A stretch of DNA of 64,000 nucleotides from assembly GCF_013385145.1 (NCBI RefSeq), contig NZ_JABZEC010000001.1:124001-188000 (forward strand), read 5' to 3'. Each line of letters begins with the position of its first letter. The stretch's first letter is position 1. Shown piece by piece: positions 37,050 to 47,260 of the stretch. The notes under the pieces are model-generated. The model searched no databases. It was not told where the DNA came from and saw only the letters and a list, made by a program, of their open reading frames with translations. The DNA comes from Bombilactobacillus apium (GTDB taxonomy: Bacteria > Bacillota > Bacilli > Lactobacillales > Lactobacillaceae). Position numbers and translations under genes: made by a program.

Positions 37050-40000
37050 ATGGCCACACAATTACAAGTTATCAGCAGTTATACTTTACTCCAGAGTACA
37101 ATCAGCTTACCCAACTTGTGTCAACAAGCACGAGAGCAAGGCTATCAGGCCTTAGCATTAACTGATATTAATGTTACTTATGGCTTAGTTGATTTTTACC
37201 GCTTGGCGAAAAAATATCATCTACAGCCGATTTTAGGTTTGACCTTGGAAGTGGCAGGATTAATTAATCCTGCCCAACAATATCCCTTGTTGCTGCTGGC
37301 ACGTAATGATCGAGGTTATCATAATTTATTACAGCTATCGACGTTAGTTATGACTTCCTCCGAGTCTTTGGAAATTAGTGATTATCCCCAATTTCTCAAA
37401 GACTTGATCGTGATTGCTCCTGATCAAGGTGAATTGCAGACTTGTCTAAAAATGACTCCTGAAATTGTCCAAAAATGGGTGCAACAATTTCAAAATTTAC
37501 CGGGAGATGATCTTTATCTTGGAGTTAGTATCCGCGATCATCATCAAGTTCAAGCCCAAACGATTGCGCAATTGGCTAAGCTTCATGACTTGCCAGTTGT
37601 TGCTTTGGGCGACGTTCAGTATTTAACCCCCAAAGCGGCTTTTGCGACCGAAGTTTTACGGCAAATTGGTGCAGGGGGAAAAATTGAAAGTTACCAAGCT
37701 CGCGGCGACCATTACTTACAGTCCTTAGCTGAGTTTACTGAAACTTTTCAAGCAGCTGGACTTGAAGAAGCCTTAGAAAATACGGATCGGATTGCGGCTC
37801 AGTGTCAAGTGGAAATTAATTTTCAAAGGACCCAACTTCCCAAGTACCCAACTCCCGAAGAATTCAATGCGCAGACTTATTTACAACACTTAGCTAGAAG
37901 AGGCTTAACGCAGCGTTTTTCTCAACAAGTTCCGGGAGTGTATCAAGAACGCCTAGAACATGAATTAAAAATTATCGCGCAGATGGGTTATGATGATTAC
38001 TTTTTAATCGTCTGGGATGCTGTTCGTCAAGCCCATCATCTAAAAATTTTAACAGGCCCAGGGCGAGGATCGGCAGCGGGTTCCTTAGTTAGTTATGCTT
38101 TAGGAATTACTCAGGTTGATCCCTTAAAATATGATTTACTCTTTGAACGCTTTTTAAACCCTGAACGAGTTGATATGCCCGATATTGATCTAGATATTCC
38201 GGATGATCGTCGTGATGAATTAGTCCGTTATTTGCATCAGAAATACGGCGCCCACCATATGGCCCAAATTATTACTTTTGGAACTTTTGGTGCCAAACAG
38301 GCTTTACGGGATGTCGGACGGGTTTTAGCTTGTAGTTCTAGTGAATTGGGACGCTGGTCCAAAGCTATTCCCGCACAATTAGGAATTAGCTTAAAAGAGG
38401 CTTACCAAAATTCGCCGGCTTTGCAAAATTTGTATCGTGCTTCCCGGCGAAATCAATTGCTCTTCCAAACAGCCTTGCAATTAGAAAATTTGCCGCGTCA
38501 TTTTTCAACGCATGCTGCGGGTGTGGTTTTGGGACAACAAAACTTGGAAGAAACGGTGGCTTTGCAAAAGGGAAGTAGCGAGCAGGTCTATTTAACGCAG
38601 CAACCTAAGGGTAATATCGAGGCCTTAGGTTTATTGAAAATTGATTTTTTAGGACTAAAGAACCTGACGATCTTAAATACGACTTTACATTTGGTTGATC
38701 CCCAAAAGCCAGCCCAAGAGCAATTGAACCAAATTCCCTTGGATGACGCGGCTACTCTAAAATTATTTCAAGTTGGCGATACTGAAGGGATTTTCCAATT
38801 TGAATCGGCAGGAATTCGTTCAGTTCTTCGTCGGATGCAGCCGACCAGTTTTCTGGATATTGTGGCAGCTAATGCTTTGTATCGACCAGGGCCAATGGAA
38901 AATATTGGCCATTATATTCAAAGAAAACATCAACAAGAAGCCATTAGTTATCCGGATCCTTCCTTAGAACCAATCTTGCAGCCAACTTATGGAATCTTGG
39001 TCTATCAAGAACAGGTAATGCAAGTAGTTTCCCAAATGGCTGGATTTAGCTTGGCAGCCGCAGATTTATTACGGCGAGCAGTTTCCAAAAAAGATCGGAC
39101 AATCATGGAGCAACAAAAGGCGACCTTTATTCAACAAGCGGTGGCTCGGGGCCATCGAAAAGAAAATGCTCAACAAGTGTTTCGTTATATTGAACAATTT
39201 GCTAATTATGGTTTTAATAAATCACACGCTGTAGCTTACAGTCAGTTAGCCTATGATTTAGCCTATTTGAAGGTTCACTTTCCCCGCGCTTTTTTTGTCG
39301 CGCTCTTAAATGCTAACGCTAATAATGACGCCAAAGTAGTTAAGTATTTTCAGGCTCTAAAGTTACGCCAAATCAAAATTTTACGTCCCGATCTTAACCG
39401 AAGTGATCCCTATTTTCGGATTGAGAAGGCTAATCTGCGGACTGGTTTTTTCTTTATTAAAGGCTTGCGCCGAGATTTAGTGAAAAATATTTTAGAAATG
39501 AGGCAACAAGGCTCCTTTTCTGACTTGGCGAACTTCTTGCGACGCCTAGAAACAAGATTTTTAAAGAAGGATTTTTTGCTGCCCTTAATTTATAGTGGGG
39601 CCTTAGACGGATTTAATAAAAATCGCCATCAGCTGACAGTTGATTTAGAAGGGCTGATTGAAAGCCTTAGTTTGGCCGGTCAAAGTGTGGCTTTATTTGA
39701 TGTTTTGGCTCCAAAATCACAAAAGGTTCCTGATTATAGCGCAACTGAGAGGCTAGAGCAAGAACAGAAATATTTGGGGGCTTATGTTTCGGGACATCCT
39801 GTAGACTATTATTACAAAAGAATTTTTCAACCTCAGTTCCAAAGGGCTCTCTCCTTGAAATTAGGAGATGTGGGGACGATTTTATACTTTGTAAAAAAGA
39901 TTAAAGTCATTCGGACAAAAAATGGTTCGCAAATGGCTTTTATCGAAGGGGGAGATGAGCTTGGCGACTATAATTTGACAATCTTTCCCAGTTTGTATCA

Positions 40001-40349
40001 AAGGGTCCAACTAGAAGAACAGCAAGTCTATGTTATTCAAGTCAAGGTTTCTTTAAATCAAAGGCAGCAACCAGAATTAGTAGCCGAAAAATTAGTAGCT
40101 GCCCAACAGGTTTTACAAGAACAGCCCCAACATCGCTTATTTATCCGAATTATGAAACAAAATTCACAGATTTTGCAGCAATTATTGGCTTTAACTTTGA
40201 AATTTTCGGGCCCAATTCCCGTCGTAGTTTATTTCGCTGATAGTGATGAAAAATTTTTACTAAAAAAACAAAATTGGGTCCAAGATAATTCACAGTTTCG
40301 GATCCAATTACAGCAGTTGGTGGGAACAGATAATTTTGTTTATAATTAG
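37050..40349 (+). CDS. dnaE: DNA polymerase III alpha subunit DnaE
   Basis: In Firmicutes DnaE extends RNA primers during replication before PolC takes over. The start is ATG 37050 with GAGGAGG, giving 1099 residues. The N-terminal PHP domain appears inactive: usual His residues are missing (SYTLLQSTIS and ALTDINVTYG where active forms have HTxYS and TDHG). The polymerase core has GPGRGSAAGSLVSYALGI near residue 345 and the catalytic aspartates in MPDIDLDIPD near 393. Fingers motif YQEQVMQV is near 650. The C-terminal third carries helix-hairpin-helix and OB-fold regions. It is divergent from the DUF2929 gene. Confidence 0.97.
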   Translation: MATQLQVISSYTLLQSTISLPNLCQQAREQGYQALALTDINVTYGLVDFYRLAKKYHLQPILGLTLEVAGLINPAQQYPLLLLARNDRGYHNLLQLSTLVMTSSESLEISDYPQFLKDLIVIAPDQGELQTCLKMTPEIVQKWVQQFQNLPGDDLYLGVSIRDHHQVQAQTIAQLAKLHDLPVVALGDVQYLTPKAAFATEVLRQIGAGGKIESYQARGDHYLQSLAEFTETFQAAGLEEALENTDRIAAQCQVEINFQRTQLPKYPTPEEFNAQTYLQHLARRGLTQRFSQQVPGVYQERLEHELKIIAQMGYDDYFLIVWDAVRQAHHLKILTGPGRGSAAGSLVSYALGITQVDPLKYDLLFERFLNPERVDMPDIDLDIPDDRRDELVRYLHQKYGAHHMAQIITFGTFGAKQALRDVGRVLACSSSELGRWSKAIPAQLGISLKEAYQNSPALQNLYRASRRNQLLFQTALQLENLPRHFSTHAAGVVLGQQNLEETVALQKGSSEQVYLTQQPKGNIEALGLLKIDFLGLKNLTILNTTLHLVDPQKPAQEQLNQIPLDDAATLKLFQVGDTEGIFQFESAGIRSVLRRMQPTSFLDIVAANALYRPGPMENIGHYIQRKHQQEAISYPDPSLEPILQPTYGILVYQEQVMQVVSQMAGFSLAAADLLRRAVSKKDRTIMEQQKATFIQQAVARGHRKENAQQVFRYIEQFANYGFNKSHAVAYSQLAYDLAYLKVHFPRAFFVALLNANANNDAKVVKYFQALKLRQIKILRPDLNRSDPYFRIEKANLRTGFFFIKGLRRDLVKNILEMRQQGSFSDLANFLRRLETRFLKKDFLLPLIYSGALDGFNKNRHQLTVDLEGLIESLSLAGQSVALFDVLAPKSQKVPDYSATERLEQEQKYLGAYVSGHPVDYYYKRIFQPQFQRALSLKLGDVGTILYFVKKIKVIRTKNGSQMAFIEGGDELGDYNLTIFPSLYQRVQLEEQQVYVIQVKVSLNQRQQPELVAEKLVAAQQVLQEQPQHRLFIRIMKQNSQILQQLLALTLKFSGPIPVVVYFADSDEKFLLKKQNWVQDNSQFRIQLQQLVGTDNFVYN

Positions 40350-40441
40350 ATCTGCTTTTCATGAATTGTTCCTGATTTTTCAGTAAATTAATGTTATATT
40401 CTATAGTGTAGTATTTTTCCAGAAGCTAACAAAAGTATTGA

Positions 40442-41410
<969 letters not shown>

Positions 41411-41469
41411 TTGTTTCTGTTATACTGTTGGAGTTGTGTTTTCAATTTATTCCTTAAGGAGAGACATTA

Positions 41470-43239
41470 ATGAAAAGAACCAAGATTGTTAGTACCTTAG
41501 GACCTGCTAGTAACGATATTGATACAATTGTTAAATTGATCAATGCCGGAGCTAATGTTTTTCGCTTTAACTTTTCACACGGAGATCATGAAGAACATCT
41601 TTCACGGATGAACATGGTTCGGGAAGCTGAAAAGATTACTGGAAAAACAGTCGGAATTGTTTTAGACACCAAAGGAGCTGAAATTCGGACCACTGATCAA
41701 GAAGGTGGTAAATTTGAGGCTCATACAGGTGAGACAATTCGGGTTTCCATGGACGCTAGCTTAACGGGTAATCCCCAAAAGATCGCGGTTACTTATCCAG
41801 GCTTGTATGACGATACCCATGTTGGTGGTCATGTCTTAATCGATGATGGTCTAGTAGATTTAAAAATCGTTGAAAAAGATGAAGCTCACAAGGAATTAGT
41901 AACGGAAGTTCAAAACGACGGTCTAATTGGTTCCAAGAAGGGTGTCAATGCTCCGGGCGTTGAAATTAAATTGCCAGGTATTACAGAAAAAGATGCCGAA
42001 GATATTAATTTCGGTTTGGATCACGAAATCAACTTTATTTCCGCTAGTTTTGTACGGAAAGCCCAAGATGTTTTAGATATTCGGGAATTATTAGAAGCTA
42101 AGCATATGGATCATGTGCAAATCTTCCCAAAGATTGAATCTCAAGAAGGTATTGACAATATTGATGATATCTTGAAGGTTTCTGATGGTTTAATGGTTGC
42201 CCGGGGCGATATGGGGGTTGAAATTCCGTTTGAAAACGTACCTTTCGCCCAAAAAGAATTAATCAAAAAGTGTAATGCTTTAGGTAAACCAGTTATCACT
42301 GCTACCCAAATGTTAGATTCCATGCAAGAAAATCCTCGTCCAACTCGTGCAGAAGTAACTGACGTTGCTAATGCTGTTTTAGACGGTACAGATGCAACCA
42401 TGTTATCTGGTGAAAGTGCGAATGGTGATTATCCAGTTGAAGCTGTTTCAGCAATGAGCCGAATTAACTTGCGGACTCAAGCTCAATTAGATGATTCCAA
42501 CACTTTGGCTTTGCAACGGTTTGAAGCTTATAAGGGTTCTAACGCAACTGAATCAATTGGTGAATCTGTTGTGCGGACAGCCCAGGAATTAGGAATTCAT
42601 ACCATTGTAACAGCAACCAAGTCTGGTTATACTGCACGCATGATTTCTAAGTATCGTCCAAGTGCTGATATCTTGGCAATAACTTTTGATGAACGGACCC
42701 AACGTGGTTTGACCATTAACTGGGGTGTTACACCAATCATCGCTGATCGTCCACAAAGCACCGATGCAATGTTTGATTTAGCAACCCAAAAGGCTCAAGA
42801 ATTAGGTTTGGCTAAAGAAGGCGACTTGATCTTAATCGTTGCTGGAGTTCCAGTTGGTGAAAGTGGAACTACTAACTTGATGAAGATTCAATTGATCGGT
42901 TCCAAACTCGTTAAGGGTCAAGGAATTGGTGATGAAACCTTAGTTGGTAAGGCAGTTATTGCTCACAGTGCGCAAGAAGCAGCTGAAAAAATCAATGACA
43001 AAGATATCCTAGTTGTTGAAAATACCGATAAAGATTATTTGCCAGCAATTGAAAAGGCTAGTGCCTTGGTTGTCGAAAATGGTGGTTTAACTTCTCACGC
43101 TGCAGTAGTTGGAATTGCAATGGGAATTCCGGTTATTGTTGGCGCAGAAACTGCTACTTCCGTCATTAAAGATGGTGAAGTGATTACGGTTGATTCTCGT
43201 CGTGGTAATGTTTACCGGGGAGCTTCCAACTCACTATAA
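41470..43239 (+). CDS. pyk: Pyruvate kinase
   Basis: Pyk makes pyruvate and ATP from phosphoenolpyruvate at the end of glycolysis. The core has TKIVSTLGPAS at the N-terminus, FRFNFSHG near residue 32, FPKIESQEG near 220 and the signature VARGDMGVEIP near 245. The last ~110 residues are the extra PEP-utiliser-like domain with GGLTSHAAVVGIAMGIPVIVG, present in Bacillus/Lactobacillus Pyk; its His aligns with the phosphohistidine of PPDK-type proteins. The full length is 589 residues. AAGGAGAG precedes the start. It is 59 bases after pfkA and probably co-transcribed. Confidence 0.98.
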   Translation: MKRTKIVSTLGPASNDIDTIVKLINAGANVFRFNFSHGDHEEHLSRMNMVREAEKITGKTVGIVLDTKGAEIRTTDQEGGKFEAHTGETIRVSMDASLTGNPQKIAVTYPGLYDDTHVGGHVLIDDGLVDLKIVEKDEAHKELVTEVQNDGLIGSKKGVNAPGVEIKLPGITEKDAEDINFGLDHEINFISASFVRKAQDVLDIRELLEAKHMDHVQIFPKIESQEGIDNIDDILKVSDGLMVARGDMGVEIPFENVPFAQKELIKKCNALGKPVITATQMLDSMQENPRPTRAEVTDVANAVLDGTDATMLSGESANGDYPVEAVSAMSRINLRTQAQLDDSNTLALQRFEAYKGSNATESIGESVVRTAQELGIHTIVTATKSGYTARMISKYRPSADILAITFDERTQRGLTINWGVTPIIADRPQSTDAMFDLATQKAQELGLAKEGDLILIVAGVPVGESGTTNLMKIQLIGSKLVKGQGIGDETLVGKAVIAHSAQEAAEKINDKDILVVENTDKDYLPAIEKASALVVENGGLTSHAAVVGIAMGIPVIVGAETATSVIKDGEVITVDSRRGNVYRGASNSL

Positions 43240-43264
43240 AACAGTAAATGATCAGAGTTTTTCT

Positions 43265-43292
43265 AAGGTCGAGGTCTCCTCGACCTTTTTTA
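43265..43292 (+). terminator. pfkA-pyk terminator
   Basis: AAGGTCGAGG and CCTCGACCTT form a perfect 10-bp stem with a 3-base loop followed by Ts. Confidence 0.92.
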
Positions 43293-43334
43293 TATGGTAA
43301 GATGGTGGTTAACAAAAAAGGGAGATTAAAATCC

Positions 43335-43796
43335 ATGGAAAGTTGGCTATTTCTGCTGATTATTTTACTAGTGGCAACTTTTAGTAAGAACCGTTCACTG
43401 CAAATTGCTGCCGTAGTAACTTTAATTTTAAAATTAATCCCGCAAACGGATAAATTAATGCAGCTTGTTCAAAGTAAAGGAATTAACTGGGGAGTAACTG
43501 TAATTTCACTGGCAATTTTGATGCCAATTGCCTTGGGGCAAATTGGATTTCAAGATCTGCTCAACGCTTTTAAGTCTCCTGCCGGTTATGTTGCCGTCGG
43601 TTGTGGAATTTTAGTCGCAATTTTATCGGCCAAAGGTGTTGGCCTATTGACATCATCACCGGAGATGACGGTGGCTTTAGTTTTGGGAACCATTATCGGA
43701 GTGGTTTGTTTTCGAGGAATTGCCGCTGGTCCGGTGATTGCTTCGGGAATGACCTACTGTATTGTCACATTATTAGCATCATGGGGAATTAAATAA
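43335..43796 (+). CDS. DUF441 family membrane protein
   Basis: A 153-residue protein made almost wholly of membrane helices (about 2-17, 20-37, 50-68, 80-98, 105-125, 130-150). It starts [19 protein letters not shown] and contains [18 protein letters not shown], both typical of the DUF441/UPF0756 family. I choose ATG 43335 with AAGGGAG upstream; the frame extends back to 43248 but that part overlaps the pyk terminator. Function is unknown. It commonly follows pyk in lactobacilli. Confidence 0.88.
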   Translation: MESWLFLLIILLVATFSKNRSLQIAAVVTLILKLIPQTDKLMQLVQSKGINWGVTVISLAILMPIALGQIGFQDLLNAFKSPAGYVAVGCGILVAILSAKGVGLLTSSPEMTVALVLGTIIGVVCFRGIAAGPVIASGMTYCIVTLLASWGIK

Positions 43797-43809
43797 CGAA
43801 GGTGGATTT

Positions 43810-44679
43810 ATGAATTTACACGAACTGCTAGGAACGATTCAAACAGGAACAATTATTGATCAAAATACGCAAAATTATGCGGTTTCAATCTCTGGCTGGA
43901 CTTTTCAAGTTTCTAAGAAAGAAGTTACCCCTGGTCAAACCGAAATCCGCGGCTTTGTCTATCAAAATTCACATCAGCAACTAGTGCTAACCTCTAAAAT
44001 TCCAGAAATCGGAATCGGTCGTTACGGCTTGGGGGAAGTAGTTGCTGTGCAGCCTAAATTAGGAGTCTTTTTAAATATTGGCTTACCCGATAAGGACTTG
44101 GTGGTTTCCTTAGATGATTTACCAGAATTAAAGTCTCTCTGGCCCCAAAAGGGTGATCATCTTTTAGTTACTTTGAGCGTTGATAAAAAAGATCGACTCT
44201 GGGGAAAATTGGCTGATGCTCATGTGATTCAACAACTAAGTCGCCCCGTGGACAAAAAGTTACAAAATAAAAATTTGCAAGCTTTAGTTTATCGCCTGAA
44301 ATTAAATGGAACTTATGTCTTAACTAATGATTATCATTTAGGTTTTATCCATCCTAGTGAACGAGAAAGAGAACCGCGCTTAGGAGAATTGGTTCAAGGA
44401 CGAGTAATTGGGATGAGCTTTGATCATCTGAATTTATCACTCAAGCCGCGAGCTTATGAAGAAATTAGTGATGATGCCGCAATGATCCTCGAAGTTTTAA
44501 AGCGCCAACCGCAACATCAATTAGCTTTTAATGATAAAAGCGATCCTCAGGCTATTAAGCGTTACTTTGGAATCAGTAAGAGTAGTTTTAAGCGAGCCTT
44601 GGGAAATCTGTTAAAACGGCAGCTAATTAGTCAAAATAAAGCGGGAATTCAGTTGACGGAAACTGCCAGCAAATCTTAA
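43810..44679 (+). CDS. cvfB: CvfB-type S1 RNA-binding protein
   Basis: A 289-residue protein with several S1-like OB folds (about 1-60, 68-130, 145-210) and a C-terminal winged-helix segment (KRYFGISKSSFKRALGNLLK, near 255). This order matches CvfB, an RNA-binding protein linked to virulence-factor expression in staphylococci. Here a general post-transcriptional role is likely, but targets are unknown. CGAAGGTGG precedes the start. In some lactobacilli xerD follows cvfB; it is absent at this place. Confidence 0.88.
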   Translation: MNLHELLGTIQTGTIIDQNTQNYAVSISGWTFQVSKKEVTPGQTEIRGFVYQNSHQQLVLTSKIPEIGIGRYGLGEVVAVQPKLGVFLNIGLPDKDLVVSLDDLPELKSLWPQKGDHLLVTLSVDKKDRLWGKLADAHVIQQLSRPVDKKLQNKNLQALVYRLKLNGTYVLTNDYHLGFIHPSEREREPRLGELVQGRVIGMSFDHLNLSLKPRAYEEISDDAAMILEVLKRQPQHQLAFNDKSDPQAIKRYFGISKSSFKRALGNLLKRQLISQNKAGIQLTETASKS

Positions 44680-44698
44680 AACTAGTGGAGTGATAATG

Positions 44699-45064
44699 AT
44701 GCTAGTCAGATATAATCAAAATTATCAAAAAATCACGATGGGTTTCCTATCTTATTTACCGGAGTTAAAAGACTGGGAACATCTACAGATGGAATTGAAC
44801 TTGTATACGCACGATGATTATCATCAGTTGTTTTTATATAAAAAACAAAGTGATAATTTTTTAGGAATTGTAGCGGTAGAGTTACAGGATAAATTGGTGA
44901 TGGTCCGCTATTTCTCGCTAAATCCTGCTTATCGCAAAGAAAGTGAATTATTTGAAATTTTAGATGAATTGCAAGCCTATTATCCCCAATCGAAGTTAAT
45001 GGGGACGATTTCTCTAACACCTCTAATTCAAAGTTGGCTCCATCGAGCGAAGGAGGAGCAGTAA
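44699..45064 (+). CDS. ribT: RibT-like GNAT family protein
   Basis: A 121-residue protein starting MLVRYNQNYQKITMGFLSYL, close to the N-terminus of Bacillus RibT. The fold suggests a GCN5-type N-acetyltransferase (beta strands with IVAVELQDKLVMVRYFSLNP near residue 60), although the acetyl-CoA loop is poorly conserved. In Bacillus it is linked to the riboflavin locus, but here it leads scpA-scpB-rluB. I choose ATG 44699, 8 bases after GGAG; ATG 44696 is possible. The stop overlaps scpA by one base. Confidence 0.82.
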   Translation: MLVRYNQNYQKITMGFLSYLPELKDWEHLQMELNLYTHDDYHQLFLYKKQSDNFLGIVAVELQDKLVMVRYFSLNPAYRKESELFEILDELQAYYPQSKLMGTISLTPLIQSWLHRAKEEQ

Positions 45065-45804
45065 TGGCACCTCTGGAACTGGTTCTGGCTGATTTTCAAG
45101 GACCGCTCGATTTGTTATTGCATTTAATTCGGCAGTCCAAAATTAAAATTTACGATATTCCAATTGCCCAAGTGACCCAGCAATATCTGGATTATTTACA
45201 GCAAATGCAATCTTTACAACTTGATATTGCAGGGGACTATCTGGTAATGGCGACGACCTTGATGCGGATCAAAAGTCAGATGCTGTTGCCCCAGGCGCCA
45301 GTCCTTGATGAATTAGCTGCTGAGGATGAGGGGGGCGATCCCCGCAGTGACTTGGTCGCCCAATTACTAACTTATCAGACCTTTCAAAATATTACCCAAA
45401 CTTTACAAGACTACGAAAAAAAGCGGCAGTTGTTGCATGCTAAGGCGGTCACTACAGTAGCTAATCCCGACCGGATTCCCCTGCGACCGGGAGTCAAAGT
45501 AGCTCGTGATTTGGCTTTGAGTTTTCGACAACTTCAAGCTAGACAGCAGCCGGTGGATTTAGTTTTTCCAGGAACGATAGAGACCATGTCGCTAGAAGCT
45601 GCTACTGGAATCATTTTAGAAAAATTGGCCCAGCATCCAGTGACTACTTTTGGGCAATTATTACAAAAGTCAGCTTCTAGTGAGGAAGTAGTGACGAAGT
45701 TTATGGCCTTATTGGAACTAACTCATAATAGTGTAATTCAAATCCAACAATCAGATTATCAAGCAGATATTGAGGTGAAATTGTGGCAATCGAAACAACC
45801 TTAA
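45064..45804 (+). CDS. scpA: Segregation and condensation protein A
   Basis: ScpA is the kleisin that bridges the heads of SMC and recruits ScpB to compact chromosomes. The 246-residue protein begins MAPLELVLADFQGPLDLLLH and has the downstream phrase DYLVMATTLMRIKSQMLLP, both standard. The start is ATG 45064 (TAATG overlap with the previous gene) with GGAGGAG upstream. It overlaps scpB by 22 bases, the usual coupled pair. Confidence 0.96.
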   Translation: MAPLELVLADFQGPLDLLLHLIRQSKIKIYDIPIAQVTQQYLDYLQQMQSLQLDIAGDYLVMATTLMRIKSQMLLPQAPVLDELAAEDEGGDPRSDLVAQLLTYQTFQNITQTLQDYEKKRQLLHAKAVTTVANPDRIPLRPGVKVARDLALSFRQLQARQQPVDLVFPGTIETMSLEAATGIILEKLAQHPVTTFGQLLQKSASSEEVVTKFMALLELTHNSVIQIQQSDYQADIEVKLWQSKQP

Positions 45805-46331
45805 TGGCTTTACTCTATGCTGCAGGTGAACAAGGAATTGAACTAGCTAAGGTTGCGGCAGTTTTGCAGGTTGATACTGCGGCGATTCGCGAGCAGTTAC
45901 AATACTTACAAGATCGCTTGAGTGATCCCCGGTCACCTTGGACCTTACAGCAATATGGAGACAGCTATAAGTTATTGACCAAAGCTTCGTTGCATAAAGT
46001 AATTGAAGAGTATTTGCAACTCCAACAAGCAGCGACTTTGAGTCCAGCAGCCACGGAAGTCTTGGCAATTATTGCCTATCGCCAGCCAATTACGCGGATT
46101 GAAATTGATGCAATCCGCGGGGTGAAAAATAGTAGTGGGACTATTCAGGCTCTCTTAGCGCGGCAATTAATCAAAGCCAACGGGCATAAGAAAGCTCCCG
46201 GTCGTCCCTTAGTCTATGTAACAACAGAGTTTTTTTTAGATTACTTTGGTTTGCAGTCACTAATGAATCTGCCCGACTGGCAGGAATTCGCCTCAGTTAC
46301 AGATCCAACGACGGAATTCGAAGAGGAGTAA
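45783..46331 (+). CDS. scpB: Segregation and condensation protein B
   Basis: ScpB dimers bind ScpA in the SMC condensin complex. At 182 residues it has two winged-helix domains; the second includes TEVLAIIAYRQPITRIEIDA and the end of the fold LIKANGHKKAPGRPLVYVTT, both family hallmarks. The start is GTG 45783 with GAGGTG five bases upstream, inside scpA. It is followed two bases later by rluB. Confidence 0.96.
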   Translation: MAIETTLMALLYAAGEQGIELAKVAAVLQVDTAAIREQLQYLQDRLSDPRSPWTLQQYGDSYKLLTKASLHKVIEEYLQLQQAATLSPAATEVLAIIAYRQPITRIEIDAIRGVKNSSGTIQALLARQLIKANGHKKAPGRPLVYVTTEFFLDYFGLQSLMNLPDWQEFASVTDPTTEFEEE

Positions 46332-46333
46332 GA

Positions 46334-47059
46334 ATGGAAAATAGTAAACAAAGATTACAAAAGTTAATTGCTAATGCTGGAGTGACCTCTCGGCGCAAGG
46401 CAGAAGATTTAATTACCGCCGGTAGAGTTCGGGTCAATGGAAAAGTCATCCGTGAATTGGGCTCTAAATTTACACCGCATGATTTAATTGAGGTGGACGG
46501 CTTGCCTATCGAACGCGATCCCAAAATTTATATTTTATTTTACAAGCCTCGGGGAGTAATCACCGCCGTTAGTGATGATAAGAAACGTCCGGTTGTGACC
46601 GACTACTTTAAAGATATTATTAATGCGCGAATTTATCCGGTTGGACGATTAGATTATGATACTTCAGGTTTGTTAATTTTAACTAATGATGGTGATTTAA
46701 CTAACCGTTTATTACATCCTAGTCATCAAGTCGATAAAGTTTATGTAGCCAAATTACAAGGATTAGTGGAGTCAAAGGCGCTTGAGAAGTTGCGTCATGG
46801 GGTAGTCGTGCATCATAAGAAGACAGCTCCAGCTAAAACTGAGATCTTAACTCGAGACCCCAAGCGGCAAATTTCTATTGTGAGAATTACGATTCATGAA
46901 GGAATGAACCATCAAGTTAAAGAGATGTTTCACACAGTTGGTTATGATGTGTTAAAATTAAAACGTGAGCAGGTCAGTTTCTTGAATTTAGCCGGTCTAA
47001 CTTCTGGTGAATGGCGTTTTCTCAACCAAAAAGAAATTATCACACTTAAAAAATTATAA
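46334..47059 (+). CDS. rluB: 23S rRNA pseudouridine synthase RluB-type
   Basis: This RsuA-family enzyme modifies uridine in 23S rRNA (RluB acts near position 2605 in E. coli). The 241-residue protein has an N-terminal S4 RNA-binding domain (LQKLIANAGVTSRRKAEDLI) and the catalytic Asp in GRLDYDTSGLLILTNDGDL near residue 105. GAGGAGTAAG precedes the start. scpA-scpB-rluB is a very common Firmicute arrangement. The exact target position is inferred. Confidence 0.94.
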   Translation: MENSKQRLQKLIANAGVTSRRKAEDLITAGRVRVNGKVIRELGSKFTPHDLIEVDGLPIERDPKIYILFYKPRGVITAVSDDKKRPVVTDYFKDIINARIYPVGRLDYDTSGLLILTNDGDLTNRLLHPSHQVDKVYVAKLQGLVESKALEKLRHGVVVHHKKTAPAKTEILTRDPKRQISIVRITIHEGMNHQVKEMFHTVGYDVLKLKREQVSFLNLAGLTSGEWRFLNQKEIITLKKL

Positions 47060-47061
47060 AT

Positions 47062-47177
47062 CGTTTTCGAGGTAGGGTGTAATTCCCAACCGGCGGTTAA
47101 AGCCCGCAACCCACTTTTTGGTGGCTGATTTGGTGAAAATCCAAAGCCGATGGTCAGAGTCCAGATGAAAGAAAACG
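47062..47177 (+). ncRNA. FMN riboswitch (RFN element)
   Basis: The segment contains the conserved RFN blocks: TCGAGGTAGGGTGTAATTCC, then CCAACCGGCGGT, AGCCCGC, GGTGAAAATCC, AGCCGATGGTCAGAGTCC and AGATGAAAGAAAAC. It lies 83 bases upstream of the riboflavin transporter gene. FMN binding is known to lower expression of the downstream gene. Confidence 0.95.
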
Positions 47178-47180
47178 TAC

Positions 47181-47259
47181 TAATCTTTACAAACTTTCAA
47201 TTTCTTTAGTATTTGTGAGATTATACTTTGCCTCGCGACGGTTTGTTGGAGGCTTTTTT
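47181..47259 (+). promoter_or_regulatory. Expression platform of the FMN riboswitch
   Basis: GCCTC (47230-47234) and CGAC pair with GTTG and GAGGC (47245-47253), followed by six Ts (47254-47259). The right arm contains the ribU TTGGAGG, so the hairpin could both terminate transcription and hide the ribosome site. A second hairpin (TAATCT 47181-47186 with AGATTA 47218-47223) may be the competing structure. Confidence 0.7.
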
Positions 47260-47260
47260 G

